Shown here one piece after another: positions 1 to 10,890 of a DNA stretch of 64,000 bases. Below the pieces are notes generated by a model. That model was not told the DNA's origin and ran no database searches. It was given only the letters and a program-made list of their open reading frames with translations. The stretch lies in the NCBI RefSeq assembly GCF_001442615.1, contig NZ_LMXN01000006.1, positions 282,893-346,892 of the forward strand, in the 5' to 3' direction. The stretch is from Algoriphagus resistens (GTDB taxonomy: Bacteria; Bacteroidota; Bacteroidia; Cytophagales; Cyclobacteriaceae). Made by a program: the position numbers and the translations under genes. Within the stretch, counting starts at the first letter, position 1; every line of letters begins with the position of its first letter.

Positions 1-2
1 CC

Positions 3-1625
3 AATCCCGCCACTATTACAGTGGCTGCAATGTTTGTAGTATCTGCCGCTATTTTCAATACCGGGCTTTTGGACAGCTTCACGCAACGCTTAAGTGCCCA
101 AGCTGATAAAGGCCAAACCCATCTCTTAGTTACTCTGATGCTATCGGCAGGCTTTCTTTCTGCTTTCATAAGTGACACTGCAGTGGTGGCTTTACTGATG
201 CCCGCAGTGATACGCCTAAACCAAACAAACAATATCCCTCCTTCCAAATTGCTCATGCCCCTCTCTTTTGGTGCTTTAATGGGCGGGATTTGCACCTTAC
301 TGGGGACAAGTACCAATATTTTGGTCAGTGGGATAGCTGAAAAAGCAGGACTCCCTTCTTTTGGCGTATTTGAGATGAGCTTGATGGGATTGGTTTTTTT
401 TGGTTCCGGTTTGCTTTACATGCTGACTATCGGAAAATGGCTTACGCCAAACAGAAAAGCGAAATCGGGTTTGGGAGAAAGTATCCAACTAGGCAATTAC
501 CTTTCCGAATTGATCATTCTGAAAGAATATGATCAGCTGAACATCCCCCTTTTCAAGCAAAAACTTTTTGAAAAGCTTGCCATAAAACCATTGCAGATCA
601 TCCGGTCAGATCGCAGAAAGATACACGTGTACCCAAACACCTCCATACAGGAAGGAGACATTATCCGAATCAACTGCGATAAAGAAACGCTGGAGAAAAT
701 CAAATCAACCCGGGGAATAGAACTGAAAGCAGACTTAAAATGGAATGAAGAGAATATAACTGATGAGGACGAAAGACTTTACGAGGCCTTAGTAACACCA
801 AATTCATTCCTTATAAACAAAAGCATCAAAGAACTGAATTTCAAAAAACTATACAACCAGGTGTTGGTAATCGGAATCAGGCATAGATCTGATATGCTGG
901 ATTCCCTTCTTGCAAGGACCAACCTGCGCGCCGGTGATATTTTGCTCTTGCGGGCCACAGAAGAATCCATCCAAAGTGTAGAGACCAGTGACGATTTATT
1001 GCTTATCTCAGAGACGAAAAGCCACCCAATAAACAAGACAAAAAGCATATTTACGCTAGTTGTATTAGCTCTGATCATAGGTTTGGCATCCTTTGAAGTG
1101 TTTCCTATTGTAGTAACCGCAGTTGCTGGGGCCATTGCACTGATTATGCTTGGATCTCTCAGCACCGAACAGGCTTACAAAGCAATTGACTGGAAAGTCA
1201 TCTTAATGCTTGCCGGTGTGCTATCCATGGGAACAGCACTTGATAAGACAGGCGGGGCAGAACTAATAGGCACTAGCATCGTGCAAAACCTAGGTCAATT
1301 TGGCCCCAGAACTGTCATGAGTGCCTTGTTCGCACTGACCTTCATTTTGACAAATGTGATGTCAAACAACGCCACTGCCGCCCTTCTCGCGCCCATAGCT
1401 ATCAGCATAGCCACTGCGCTGGGTGTGGATTCAAGGCCTATGCTCATGGCCGTAACTTTTGCGGCCAGTCTGAGTTTTATGACACCTATGGGATATCAGA
1501 CCAACACAATGATCTATACTCCTGGAAATTATAAATTTAGCGATTACATCAAAATAGGAACCCCTTTAAACCTGCTCCTTTGGATAGTTGCAACTATCGG
1601 AATTCCTTATTTCTTTCCTTTTTGA
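3..1625 (+). CDS. SLC13/DASS-type anion transporter with RCK-C domains (5' end cut by window)
   Basis: Inner-membrane permease of the SLC13 (sodium/dicarboxylate, sulfate) superfamily in the form that carries two cytoplasmic TrkA-C (RCK_C) domains. The frame is open to the left edge and begins with the conserved NPATITVAAMFV stretch, so a first portion of the gene lies outside. Visible order: hydrophobic segments up to about nucleotide 450, a hydrophilic middle (about 500-1030) with two regulatory segments of the form 'IKPLQIIRSDRRKIHVYP' and 'LRAGDILLLRATEES', then a second membrane half with conserved SNNATAALLAPIA and TPMGYQTNTM motifs. The substrate cannot be told from sequence; sulfate or a dicarboxylate is usual. 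Internal GTG/ATG codons near the left edge are not starts. Confidence 0.88.
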   Translation, partial: NPATITVAAMFVVSAAIFNTGLLDSFTQRLSAQADKGQTHLLVTLMLSAGFLSAFISDTAVVALLMPAVIRLNQTNNIPPSKLLMPLSFGALMGGICTLLGTSTNILVSGIAEKAGLPSFGVFEMSLMGLVFFGSGLLYMLTIGKWLTPNRKAKSGLGESIQLGNYLSELIILKEYDQLNIPLFKQKLFEKLAIKPLQIIRSDRRKIHVYPNTSIQEGDIIRINCDKETLEKIKSTRGIELKADLKWNEENITDEDERLYEALVTPNSFLINKSIKELNFKKLYNQVLVIGIRHRSDMLDSLLARTNLRAGDILLLRATEESIQSVETSDDLLLISETKSHPINKTKSIFTLVVLALIIGLASFEVFPIVVTAVAGAIALIMLGSLSTEQAYKAIDWKVILMLAGVLSMGTALDKTGGAELIGTSIVQNLGQFGPRTVMSALFALTFILTNVMSNNATAALLAPIAISIATALGVDSRPMLMAVTFAASLSFMTPMGYQTNTMIYTPGNYKFSDYIKIGTPLNLLLWIVATIGIPYFFPF

Positions 1626-1713
1626 TTTAAGGCCGCCAGACAGATGAATCTATCGGGGCTTATTGCTTTATTACATAGGACAACAGATTTCAAAACAACT
1701 TAAACTAAACGTT

Positions 1714-1926
1714 ATGAGAATATTCAGTATAGTACTAATCGTAGCCGGAATTCTGATGCTTTTCAGCAGTAGTTTCTCTTTTACTACCAAAGAAAAAGTA
1801 ATTGATGCCGGCCCGTTACAGGTAAGTGCGGATAAGAAGCGTGAAGTGAAATGGCCTACCTATGCAGGAGGAATTGTTATTGCAGCTGGGGTGGTTATGC
1901 TGGTAGTAAGCCAGAAAAAAAGGTAA
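1714..1926 (+). CDS. Small two-helix membrane protein, unknown function
   Basis: A 70-residue protein starting at ATG 1714. Residues 3-19 form a hydrophobic helix (IFSIVLIVAGILMLFSSS), then comes a polar stretch with several Lys/Glu, then a second helix (YAGGIVIAAGVVMLVVSQ) and a basic KKR end. This is the pattern of the small DUF3185-like or DUF3098-like inner-membrane proteins common in Bacteroidota, but I cannot assign it to one of them. A longer frame from 1663 is open, but its extra 17 residues are unlike a signal or helix, so the ATG at the hydrophobic segment is preferred. It lies alone between the transporter and the ppx gene. Confidence 0.6.
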   Translation: MRIFSIVLIVAGILMLFSSSFSFTTKEKVIDAGPLQVSADKKREVKWPTYAGGIVIAAGVVMLVVSQKKR

Positions 1927-1936
1927 ATTCCTGACT

Positions 1937-1944
1937 TATTTTTG
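1937..1944 (+). promoter_or_regulatory. Candidate Bacteroidota -7 box for ppx
   Basis: TATTTTTG matches the Bacteroidota TAnnTTTG -7 consensus and lies 17-23 nt before the two possible TTG starts of the phosphatase gene. A convincing TTTG -33 box is not visible, so this is a pattern match only. The same octamer recurs at 9952, 41728 and 54464, each shortly before a start codon. Confidence 0.35.
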
Positions 1945-1960
1945 CCTTAACTAACCACTC

Positions 1961-2857
1961 TTGCTTTTGAAATTAGCCGCAGTAGATATTGGCTCCAATG
2001 CCATCAGGATGCAGATCACCAGCGTGACCCAATACGAAGGAAAAATCAGTTTTAAGAAAGTAGAATACTTACGGTTCCCTTTGCGTCTGGGTCTGGATGT
2101 TTTTAATCACCAAAAGATCTCTGACACCAACAGGAGAAAATTCATCAAATTGATGAAAGCTTTTAAGATACTTATTGATCTATATGAAGTCGATGATTAC
2201 ATGGCCTGCGCTACTTCAGCAATGAGGGAAAGCGTCAATGGAAAAGAAATAGTTTTTGAGGTAAAGGAAGAAATTGGCTTGAAAATCAACATTATAGATG
2301 GGAATAAGGAAGCGGAACTGATCAATAAATCCCTTAACAAGTTCTTTGACGAAAAGACCTACCTGCATATTGATGTGGGCGGGGGAAGTACAGAACTGAA
2401 TATCTATAAGGACCGTGAAAAAATAGCTTCCAGATCATTTCAGATAGGCTCAGTCAGAGCGCTACAAGACCAGGTAGCTGTTCCTGTCTGGAATTCCATG
2501 GAGCGCTTTGTGCGCAAGCATTTAGAAAATTCCCATTCAGCCACTGCCATCGGAACCGGTGGAAACATTAACAAGATTTTTGAACTTTCCTTGCCCCGCA
2601 AAAATAAGCGCTACTTAGCCATTGAAAAAATCGCAGAAGTATTAAACCGCCTGGAATCGCTCACATTTGAAGAACGTGTAAATAAGCTAAACTTAAATTA
2701 TGATCGCGCTGATGTGATAATTCCCGCCGGAAAGATTTATCTGCGGGTGATGCAGGCAGCAAAGTCAAAAAAAATGATTGTGCCCGACCTAGGACTGAAA
2801 GACGGTATTATTCAAGTACTCTACGAACGTAACCTTGCAAAAAAGCCCCTTTTATAG
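1961..2857 (+). CDS. ppx: Ppx/GppA family phosphatase (exopolyphosphatase type)
   Basis: Member of the actin-like ASKHA Ppx/GppA family, which removes phosphate from polyphosphate or pppGpp in the cytoplasm. The N-terminus LAAVDIGSNAIRMQI is the first phosphate-binding loop, and 'HIDVGGGSTELNIY' with 'AIGTGGNINKIF' are the second and third. At 298 residues it is the short single-module form without a C-terminal HD domain. There is no ATG start; TTG at 1961 or TTG at 1967 (giving M-KLAAVDIGSN) both fit. It is convergent with ppk1, which makes polyphosphate, and shares a terminator with it. That pairing supports exopolyphosphatase over guanosine pentaphosphatase, though sequence alone cannot separate them. 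Confidence 0.88.
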   Translation: MLLKLAAVDIGSNAIRMQITSVTQYEGKISFKKVEYLRFPLRLGLDVFNHQKISDTNRRKFIKLMKAFKILIDLYEVDDYMACATSAMRESVNGKEIVFEVKEEIGLKINIIDGNKEAELINKSLNKFFDEKTYLHIDVGGGSTELNIYKDREKIASRSFQIGSVRALQDQVAVPVWNSMERFVRKHLENSHSATAIGTGGNINKIFELSLPRKNKRYLAIEKIAEVLNRLESLTFEERVNKLNLNYDRADVIIPAGKIYLRVMQAAKSKKMIVPDLGLKDGIIQVLYERNLAKKPLL

Positions 2858-2868
2858 GGGCCTTTTCG
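2841..2868. terminator. Bidirectional terminator between ppx and ppk1
   Basis: GCCCC (2845-2849) pairs with GGGGC (2857-2861) around a seven-base loop, with A-rich sequence on the left and TTTT on the right. It therefore resembles an intrinsic terminator on both strands. It overlaps the last codons of ppx and lies just downstream of the ppk1 stop. Confidence 0.7.
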
Positions 2869-2873
2869 TGTGT

Positions 2874-4997
2874 TTACTCTACCAGTTGAACCTGCATTAC
2901 ATTTCCTACATCCAGATTGAAAAACTCACGGTGTACATTGAATTCAGGTTCATCTCCTATCGGCTGCTTTGCTAGGTAAGTGCCGTCTTCCTGCATCACA
3001 TAAGAATTTACATTGTCTTTTAAGTTATAGGCAAGAATATTCATCAATTGCTTTTCGAGCAAAGGAGACTCAACTTTAAACAGCGCCTCCAATCTTTTAT
3101 CAAAACTTCTTACCATCATATCTGCACTTCCGGCGTAAGTCTTGGAATCACCATTGTTATGAAAATAGTAGATTCTGGAATGCTCCAAGAAATCCCCCAC
3201 AATAGATAGTACTTCAATATTTTCGCTCAATCCTATTCTTCCTGGCCTCAGGCAGCAGATACCACGAACGATCAATTTGATTGTTACACCGGACTGTGAC
3301 GCACGGTATAATGCATAGATTATCTCAGAATCTTCCAGAGAATTTACCTTAATGAAAACACCGCTAGGAAGGCCGTTTCTGGCATTTTCCGCTTCCTTCT
3401 CAATATACTCGATCAACTGGTTCCGCATGTCCCGCGGGGCTGTGATCAGGTTTTGGTATTGAGATGGCATGGAGTGGCCTGTGATTACGTTGAAAAACTC
3501 TGACACATCATTTGCCAAAACCTCATTCGTAGTCATTAAACCTATATCAGTATAAAGCCTTGCTGTATCTTCATTGTAATTGCCGGATCCCAGGTGGACA
3601 TATCGCGTGATTTCTCCCCCATCCCTTCTTACAATCAAAAGAAGTTTGGTGTGGGTTTTCAAATGGGAAATCCCGTAAATCACAAAACACCCGGCTTTCT
3701 GCAGTTTCTTGGCTTCCCGGATATTGTTCTCCTCATCAAATCTGGCTTTAACTTCAAAAAGCACTGAAACATGCTTGCCATTTTCAGCAGCTTTAAGTAA
3801 AGCTTTGGTGATTCTGCTGTCCTTTGCCAATCTATAAATGGTCATTTTGATAGCCATCACATCCGGATCCTCTGATGCTTTCTCTACCAAATCCAAGATC
3901 GAATCAATATTATTGTACGGATGGTGCAGCAGTATGTCCTTCTCCTTCAATACGTCAAAAATATCAGCAATTCCTTCATCCTGATAAGAAAGCGGCTTTA
4001 CAGGATCGGGAATTTGAGGCAGACGCTCCCGGAATTTCTTATTTCCTACAACCTGCCAGAGGCCGGTAAAATCCATCAGGCTGGATCTCTTTATCATAAA
4101 TACAGAATCCATTTTCAGATTCCATCTTTCTAAAAGTGAATTCAACATCCATTTACTATAGCCTTCTTCTATTTCGATTTTCACCACCCGACCACTTTTT
4201 CTTTCCATCAATTTCCGCTTCACTTCTTCTAGAAAGTTAGCGTCCATATCTTCACTTTCTTCCAGCGTGAAATCACCATTTCTTGTGATTCTAAACAGAC
4301 TTATACCTTCAATTTCCACATTCCTGAAAAGTGAAACAATGTTTTCCCGAATAACCTCTTCTATAGGGACAAGGAGCAGTGAATCCTCCCGTTCGATTTC
4401 AAAAAAACGGGGGATATTGGCAGGAATCTGGACAAAACTCATCTTCCGCATATCCTGTCTGTCCCCGGGACTGGTGGTCACCACACCAAATACCAACAGC
4501 TTATTCATCAGAATCGGAAATGTGCGATAACCATCGTACACCATCGGCGTGAGCATCGGGTAGATTGCTTTTACGAAGTAATCATGAACCTTCCCCTGCT
4601 CTTTCTCTGTCAGCTTGGAAATATTGCAGAGAATCACCCCCTGCTCCTGCAGCTCGGGCATTATTACTTGGGTAAAATGCTCATGTTGGGCAGAATGAAA
4701 AGCATGGCTTTCATTCATCAACTTCGCCTTGAAAGGCTCTTCTCTAAGCCCGGAATAATCAACCCGCTCCTTATCGTAATCCAGGTAATTATACAATGAT
4801 CCAACCCGGATCATAAAAAACTCATCCAGATTAGAGGCTGTAATAGCAAGAAATTTAAGTTTTTCAAAAACACTGCGATGCGCTTTCTTAGACTGATCCA
4901 AGACACGCTCATTAAACTTTAACCAACTTAAATCCCTGCTTACCAGGTCACTCTGTTGTATAATCGTATCATATTTTTCTACAACTGCCAGTTTCAT
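2874..4997 (-). CDS. ppk1: Polyphosphate kinase 1
   Basis: PPK1 reversibly polymerises the gamma phosphate of ATP into polyphosphate and is usually membrane-associated. The protein of about 707 residues has the full family order: N-terminal domain (DLSWLKFNERVLDQ), head domain, and two phospholipase-D-like catalytic domains. The phosphohistidine segment is 'ISHLKTHTKLLLIVRR', followed by 'HLGSGNYNEDTARLYTD' and the late 'YAGSADMMVRSFDKR' motif. ATG at 4997 is preferred; an in-frame TTG three codons upstream (5006) would give M-N-A-M. It is convergent with the ppx-like gene. Everything expected of an active enzyme is present. Confidence 0.95.
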   Translation of the reverse strand: MKLAVVEKYDTIIQQSDLVSRDLSWLKFNERVLDQSKKAHRSVFEKLKFLAITASNLDEFFMIRVGSLYNYLDYDKERVDYSGLREEPFKAKLMNESHAFHSAQHEHFTQVIMPELQEQGVILCNISKLTEKEQGKVHDYFVKAIYPMLTPMVYDGYRTFPILMNKLLVFGVVTTSPGDRQDMRKMSFVQIPANIPRFFEIEREDSLLLVPIEEVIRENIVSLFRNVEIEGISLFRITRNGDFTLEESEDMDANFLEEVKRKLMERKSGRVVKIEIEEGYSKWMLNSLLERWNLKMDSVFMIKRSSLMDFTGLWQVVGNKKFRERLPQIPDPVKPLSYQDEGIADIFDVLKEKDILLHHPYNNIDSILDLVEKASEDPDVMAIKMTIYRLAKDSRITKALLKAAENGKHVSVLFEVKARFDEENNIREAKKLQKAGCFVIYGISHLKTHTKLLLIVRRDGGEITRYVHLGSGNYNEDTARLYTDIGLMTTNEVLANDVSEFFNVITGHSMPSQYQNLITAPRDMRNQLIEYIEKEAENARNGLPSGVFIKVNSLEDSEIIYALYRASQSGVTIKLIVRGICCLRPGRIGLSENIEVLSIVGDFLEHSRIYYFHNNGDSKTYAGSADMMVRSFDKRLEALFKVESPLLEKQLMNILAYNLKDNVNSYVMQEDGTYLAKQPIGDEPEFNVHREFFNLDVGNVMQVQLVE

Positions 4998-5072
4998 TGC
5001 ATTCAAAGTTAATAATAAGAGAGCAAGTTAAGCTTTGCTTACTTATTTTGGGTTTATCATTGTGTTATCAAT

Positions 5073-5097
5073 TAAAAAAGGGGCTGAAAAGCCCCTT
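5073..5097 (-). terminator. Intrinsic terminator of gyrB
   Basis: Read on the minus strand, GGGGC (5095-5091) and GCCCC (5084-5080) form a stem around a six-base loop. A run of Ts follows (complement of the As at 5074-5079). It starts about 10 nt after the gyrB stop codon. Confidence 0.8.
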
Positions 5098-5105
5098 TTG
5101 AATGA

Positions 5106-7082
<1,977 letters not shown>

Positions 7083-7232
7083 TCAAATTGGGTCTAAGAA
7101 GGTGATTTTATGTTCTTTTTTAGCAGTCGCAAGATAGGTAAAAAAAGTGACTCTACACAGCTTTCTGTGATACTCAGTTGCACAAAAAACCAGCTAAAAA
7201 CCCTATCCGCTATTGTGATGGTTTACAGAGAG

Positions 7233-7604
7233 TTAATACTGGTTTGTACTCAACATCACCAGCGTACAGGCCTGCACTACCTGGATACCTGCGGATTTCG
7301 CCTTTTGAAAAAACAGGGGGTTCTCGGTTCCCGGATTGAAAATGATCCTTTTAGGAGATAGGCTGATCAAATAATCAATCCATTCTTCTTGGTTTGCAGG
7401 ACCGATATAAAGTGTAATTGTATGAATCTCTGGTAAATCAGGTTTACTGCGAAGATCCAGGATTTCTTTTCCAAAGACTTTACCTGATTTAATCCCAATT
7501 GGAATAAAAGGCAGAGCAGCATCAGCAAATCTTCCGGCAGCAAAATACGCATACCTGGAAGGATTCGTCGTTGCCCCTACTATCAAAGTGACTTTTTCAG
7601 ACAT
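7233..7604 (-). CDS. CoA-binding domain protein (YccU/CoA_binding_2 type)
   Basis: Small Rossmann-fold protein of the CoA_binding_2 family. Family features are the opening strand and loop 'TLIVGATTNPSRYAYFAA', the central 'FIPIGIKSGKVFGKEI', 'ITLYIGPANQEEWIDYL' and the C-terminal 'RIIFNPGTENPLFFQKA'. Three starts are possible: 7670, 7619 and 7604. The family normally starts right before the first strand, so MSEKVTLIVGA at 7604 is chosen; this overlaps the end of the preceding gene by 8 nt. It is the last gene of a three-gene operon with two lipid acyltransferases. The family's biochemical role is poorly known. Confidence 0.8.
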   Translation of the reverse strand: MSEKVTLIVGATTNPSRYAYFAAGRFADAALPFIPIGIKSGKVFGKEILDLRSKPDLPEIHTITLYIGPANQEEWIDYLISLSPKRIIFNPGTENPLFFQKAKSAGIQVVQACTLVMLSTNQY

Positions 7605-8565
7605 CTCCTCTGCTTCCATAGATCTTATCCCGCTCAAATGTGTCCATATGTCTATGCTTTTTTGTTTCATAGATATCAGCTAAAGTGATCAGAATACCTG
7701 TCTCTTCCACTTCTCCAAATTCATCATTCAGCGCTGTTCCAAAAGTCATCATGGTAGGCGAAAGATTCATATACGTATTGATCAACGGTGGAATATTCTC
7801 TCCGTAAGTCCGAATCCTTCCATTTAGCAATTTATAACCTTCTTTGTATTCCAATCCCTCAAATGGGTTACCTGCCTTGGGCAGATCTGTCTCATACCCC
7901 AGCTCCAGCTCTTTCTTTGGTTTGACCAATCCATCCCTATCGGGAAAATAGTAATGCATGAACATCAACAATAAATCTCTTGCCTCTCTACTAAAGTGGG
8001 GGTACATGGTCACTTTCCCAAAGAGATACTTGACATCGGGATTCATTAAAACTACTGCTCCCAGACCGTCCCAAAGGTTGTCTAGACTGAAAATTCCCTT
8101 CCGGTTATCAAATGCAGGTTGGTATTTGGGCTGTACAAACGAGCGTCCCAGCTCTATTGTAAAGGGAATATAATCCTGGACAAACCGATCTGAAAAATCA
8201 AATAAATGGGTCGTAGAAAGATTTAGAGAACCGTCCTCTTGGACTGAATTTTTACAATTGATCAATCGATAACCAGCTACTATTTCCTCATCTACCGGGT
8301 TCCAGGTCACCAGTTGCTCGTAGCAATTTTCACAGATATCATTCTCATCCAGATCCAGCTCTAACCCCGTCCCCCCTCCGGCGTTCCTAAATGTAAGTTC
8401 TCTCAATCTCCCAATCTCCCGAACGACATTCGGAGAATTATGAAAATTAACCAAATAAACCAGGTTGTCCCCATTGTTGGTATATCGTAAAAATCGATCC
8501 GGAACCAATTCAGCTTTTAACAGCTCTTTATCAATTGCCGGAATTATGTCTGCTTCTTTATTCAT
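7597..8565 (-). CDS. glsB: GNAT-like N-acyltransferase for aminolipid synthesis (GlsB/OlsB type)
   Basis: Resembles the OlsB/GlsB family, GNAT-fold enzymes that attach a 3-hydroxy fatty acid to the amino group of ornithine or glycine. Typical segments are 'IGRLRELTFRNAGGGTGL', the electrostatic 'YEQLVTWNPVDEEIVAGYR', 'ELGRSFVQPKYQPAFD' and 'LDNLWDGLGAVVLMNP'. The 322 residues exceed the plain OlsB core, with a C-terminal extension. ATG 8565 overlaps the glsA stop as ATGA, so the two are translationally coupled. The pairing with a PlsC-type O-acyltransferase matches the glsA/glsB genes that make glycine lipids in Bacteroides. Choice of glycine versus ornithine is inference. Confidence 0.75.
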   Translation of the reverse strand: MNKEADIIPAIDKELLKAELVPDRFLRYTNNGDNLVYLVNFHNSPNVVREIGRLRELTFRNAGGGTGLELDLDENDICENCYEQLVTWNPVDEEIVAGYRLINCKNSVQEDGSLNLSTTHLFDFSDRFVQDYIPFTIELGRSFVQPKYQPAFDNRKGIFSLDNLWDGLGAVVLMNPDVKYLFGKVTMYPHFSREARDLLLMFMHYYFPDRDGLVKPKKELELGYETDLPKAGNPFEGLEYKEGYKLLNGRIRTYGENIPPLINTYMNLSPTMMTFGTALNDEFGEVEETGILITLADIYETKKHRHMDTFERDKIYGSRGDV

Positions 8566-9380
8566 TCTTTTTTACCAAGTTCATAAACTATTCCCTTAAT
8601 ATGTTCCGCCCATTCCCCATCTGATTTTGAGGAATTTAGGCTTTCAACGGGAATCAGCTCACCTACGGTGATTACTACTTTTTGCCCTCTTTGCTTGTAG
8701 AGCTCATCTGCCAAATAGAACATCTCAATATTAGCCTGGATACCTATTTTCTTTCTCCAATGTGCCAAATTGTAAAAAAATTTAGAGTTTTTCCCGCCAA
8801 TAAAACAAGGTAAGATATCTTTTTTGAATTTCTTGGCTTTAGTGACGAAGCTCTTTTTCCATGGCAAATCTCTGATTCCATCCTCACTTTTTCGGGAAAC
8901 CAAGCCTGCCGGAAAAATCATAACCGCATAGGATCCCGCATATGCCTCATCAATCGCCGCCCAAGTGCCCAAAGAGTTTTTGCCATGTTTGTTGATAGGA
9001 ATGAAAAGCGGAGAGAAATTTTTGAACTGCATCAAAAGATCATTGACCAAAAACCTCATGTCACTTCTTACCTTGCCTATAGCCTGCATCAGGGCAATCC
9101 CATCTATTCCTCCCAGTGGGTGGTTGGCAGCAATGATTATTCCCCCTGTTTTTGGAATCCGCTCTACTCCTTCCAAAACGATGTCAATCTCAAGCTCATC
9201 TATCAATGCATCCACGAATTCCAACCCTGACAGGTGTTGAATTTTCCCCACCACCTCATTCATCCATTCCTCATGGGTCACGCGTTTGATGTAGCTTAAT
9301 ACAAACCCGGGCATCCAGTTAAGAAGTTGCGGATTCTTGGATTTTATGGCCTTTTCTATGTCAATAATTTTCTCAGGCAT
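8562..9380 (-). CDS. glsA: PlsC-family O-acyltransferase for aminolipid synthesis (GlsA/OlsA type)
   Basis: Lysophospholipid-acyltransferase-fold enzyme that would add the second acyl chain to the lyso-aminolipid made by the coupled downstream gene. The catalytic block is NHPLGGIDGIALM, a His-X5-Asp form seen in this hemolysin/GlsA branch in place of the classical HX4D. The later FPAGLVSRK replaces the usual FPEGTR substrate-binding block. There is no signal peptide and no clear transmembrane helix, so it is probably a peripheral inner-membrane enzyme. ATG 9380 starts the operon glsA-glsB-CoA-binding. Confidence 0.75.
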   Translation of the reverse strand: MPEKIIDIEKAIKSKNPQLLNWMPGFVLSYIKRVTHEEWMNEVVGKIQHLSGLEFVDALIDELEIDIVLEGVERIPKTGGIIIAANHPLGGIDGIALMQAIGKVRSDMRFLVNDLLMQFKNFSPLFIPINKHGKNSLGTWAAIDEAYAGSYAVMIFPAGLVSRKSEDGIRDLPWKKSFVTKAKKFKKDILPCFIGGKNSKFFYNLAHWRKKIGIQANIEMFYLADELYKQRGQKVVITVGELIPVESLNSSKSDGEWAEHIKGIVYELGKKE

Positions 9381-9979
9381 GCTGAATTTCGGGTGGACAA
9401 TTTAAGGTTGATCACCAGGTGAAGCAGGTGTTCCTTTTCCAAAATAAAGCTAAAAGTACAAAAAAACAGGTTTTTGGAAGGAATAGCTGGCATAGATCTA
9501 AGTAGTCCACTGAAAACCAACATACTTATTTTACTAAATTGATAATATGCTTTAAAGAACCGGTGCCAATTAGTGTCTGGATTTGAATTTTCCGCTTAAA
9601 CTATTGCTTTTCCCATCCTAAATTTTATGCGTATGCCTTTACATGTTTACCCGTGAAACTGTAGGTATGGGTGAGAAAAATGTCATCTTCTCAAAATAGC
9701 TTGACATAAGTAGCTCAGTGTCCACGCTCAACTGACCTTCTTAATAGCAACAAACCCCAAGGGTTGTAACTTTTCATACCCCTTGAGAGTGCCTGGTTGA
9801 GCAGAGAAAAATAAGTATTCCAGCCACGAAAGGGACTAAATTAGATCCAAACAGAATTCCAATAGGTGCATTTACGCGGATATACATCAAATTTCAACCA
9901 GAATTTCTAAAACGGAAAATCACCTCCCCGGTTCGTTTCTCATTAATTCCCTATTTTTGCCCTTACTAATAGTATACTT
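9381..9979. other. 600-bp intergenic region before methyltransferase gene
   Basis: No convincing gene. It must hold the promoter of the minus-strand glsA operon and of the plus-strand methyltransferase gene. One short minus-strand frame (9774-9887, 37 codons, ATG start) encodes a single hydrophobic segment (APIGILFGSNLVPFVAGILI). It could be a small membrane peptide or the remnant of a transporter, but chance cannot be excluded. Confidence 0.4.
9952..9959 (+). promoter_or_regulatory. Candidate -7 box before the methyltransferase gene
   Basis: TATTTTTG fits the Bacteroidota TAnnTTTG consensus, 20 nt before the ATG at 9980. A weak TTCG at 9932-9935 could serve as the -33 element. Confidence 0.4.
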
Positions 9980-10876
9980 ATGAGCGAATCCATCCTATCA
10001 CTTTGCCCTGGACCATGGCAGGATTATGAACTTATTGACACTGGAGGATTTGAAAAATTGGAAAGGTTTGGTGAATTCATTCTTAGCAGACCCGAGCCTC
10101 AGGCGATCTGGGACAAAACGCTCCCTGAAAGTGAATGGCAAAATCTGGCACACGCACATTTTGCCAAAGAAAAAAGCAATCCTGAAAAGGGTAAATGGGA
10201 ACAGCTAAAGAAGATGCCACATAATTGGGCGATAGCTTATTCGAACGCGGAAGGACTAAACCTGAAATTAAATCTTGCGCAGACTTCCTTCAAACATATC
10301 GGACTTTTCCCTGAGCAGGCTGTAAACTGGGATTACCTATACAAAACTATCAAGCGTTCACCGGTGGCAAAGCCAAAAGTTCTGAATCTTTTTGCCTATA
10401 CTGGTGCTGCAAGTGTGGCCGCGAAAGCTGCCGGAGCTGATGTGACCCACCTTGATTCGGTAAAGCAGGTGGTAACTTGGTCAAGGCACAACATGGAATC
10501 CTCTGGCCAATCTGACATCAGATGGATGGTGGATGATGCAATGAAATTCATCAAGCGTGAAGCCAGACGTGGAAATACATACAATGGTATTATCCTGGAT
10601 CCTCCCGCGTATGGTCGTGGTCCAGACGGGGAAAAGTGGGTCCTGGAAGAGCAGATCAATGAAATGCTGAAAGTGTGCGCGGAAATCCTAGACCCCAAAG
10701 ACCATTTTCTTCTTCTCAACATGTACTCGCTGAGCTTCTCCTCGCTCATTGCTGCAAACCTGATCAACACCACTTTTAAAAATGTACAGAACGCAGAACA
10801 TGGCGAACTTTACCTTCAGGACAACCAAAGTAAAAAACTCCCACTTGGAATATTCTTCAGATTTTCAAGTTTTTGA
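9980..10876 (+). CDS. Class I SAM-dependent methyltransferase (RlmI-like, Methyltrans_SAM)
   Basis: Resembles the RlmI/RlmK-like group that methylates bases in large-subunit rRNA. The SAM-binding motif I is VLNLFAYTGAASVAAKAAGA, the acidic motif II is 'VTHLDSVKQVVTWSRHN', and the catalytic motif IV is DPPAYGRGPDGEKW. At 298 residues it lacks the PUA domain of RlmI; the N-terminal 90 residues (SLCPGPWQDYELID) are a family-specific cap. The exact RNA target is unknown. It is followed 14 nt later by an aminotransferase gene, so the two may be cotranscribed. Confidence 0.85.
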   Translation: MSESILSLCPGPWQDYELIDTGGFEKLERFGEFILSRPEPQAIWDKTLPESEWQNLAHAHFAKEKSNPEKGKWEQLKKMPHNWAIAYSNAEGLNLKLNLAQTSFKHIGLFPEQAVNWDYLYKTIKRSPVAKPKVLNLFAYTGAASVAAKAAGADVTHLDSVKQVVTWSRHNMESSGQSDIRWMVDDAMKFIKREARRGNTYNGIILDPPAYGRGPDGEKWVLEEQINEMLKVCAEILDPKDHFLLLNMYSLSFSSLIAANLINTTFKNVQNAEHGELYLQDNQSKKLPLGIFFRFSSF

Positions 10877-10890
10877 TTTAAACACCGACA

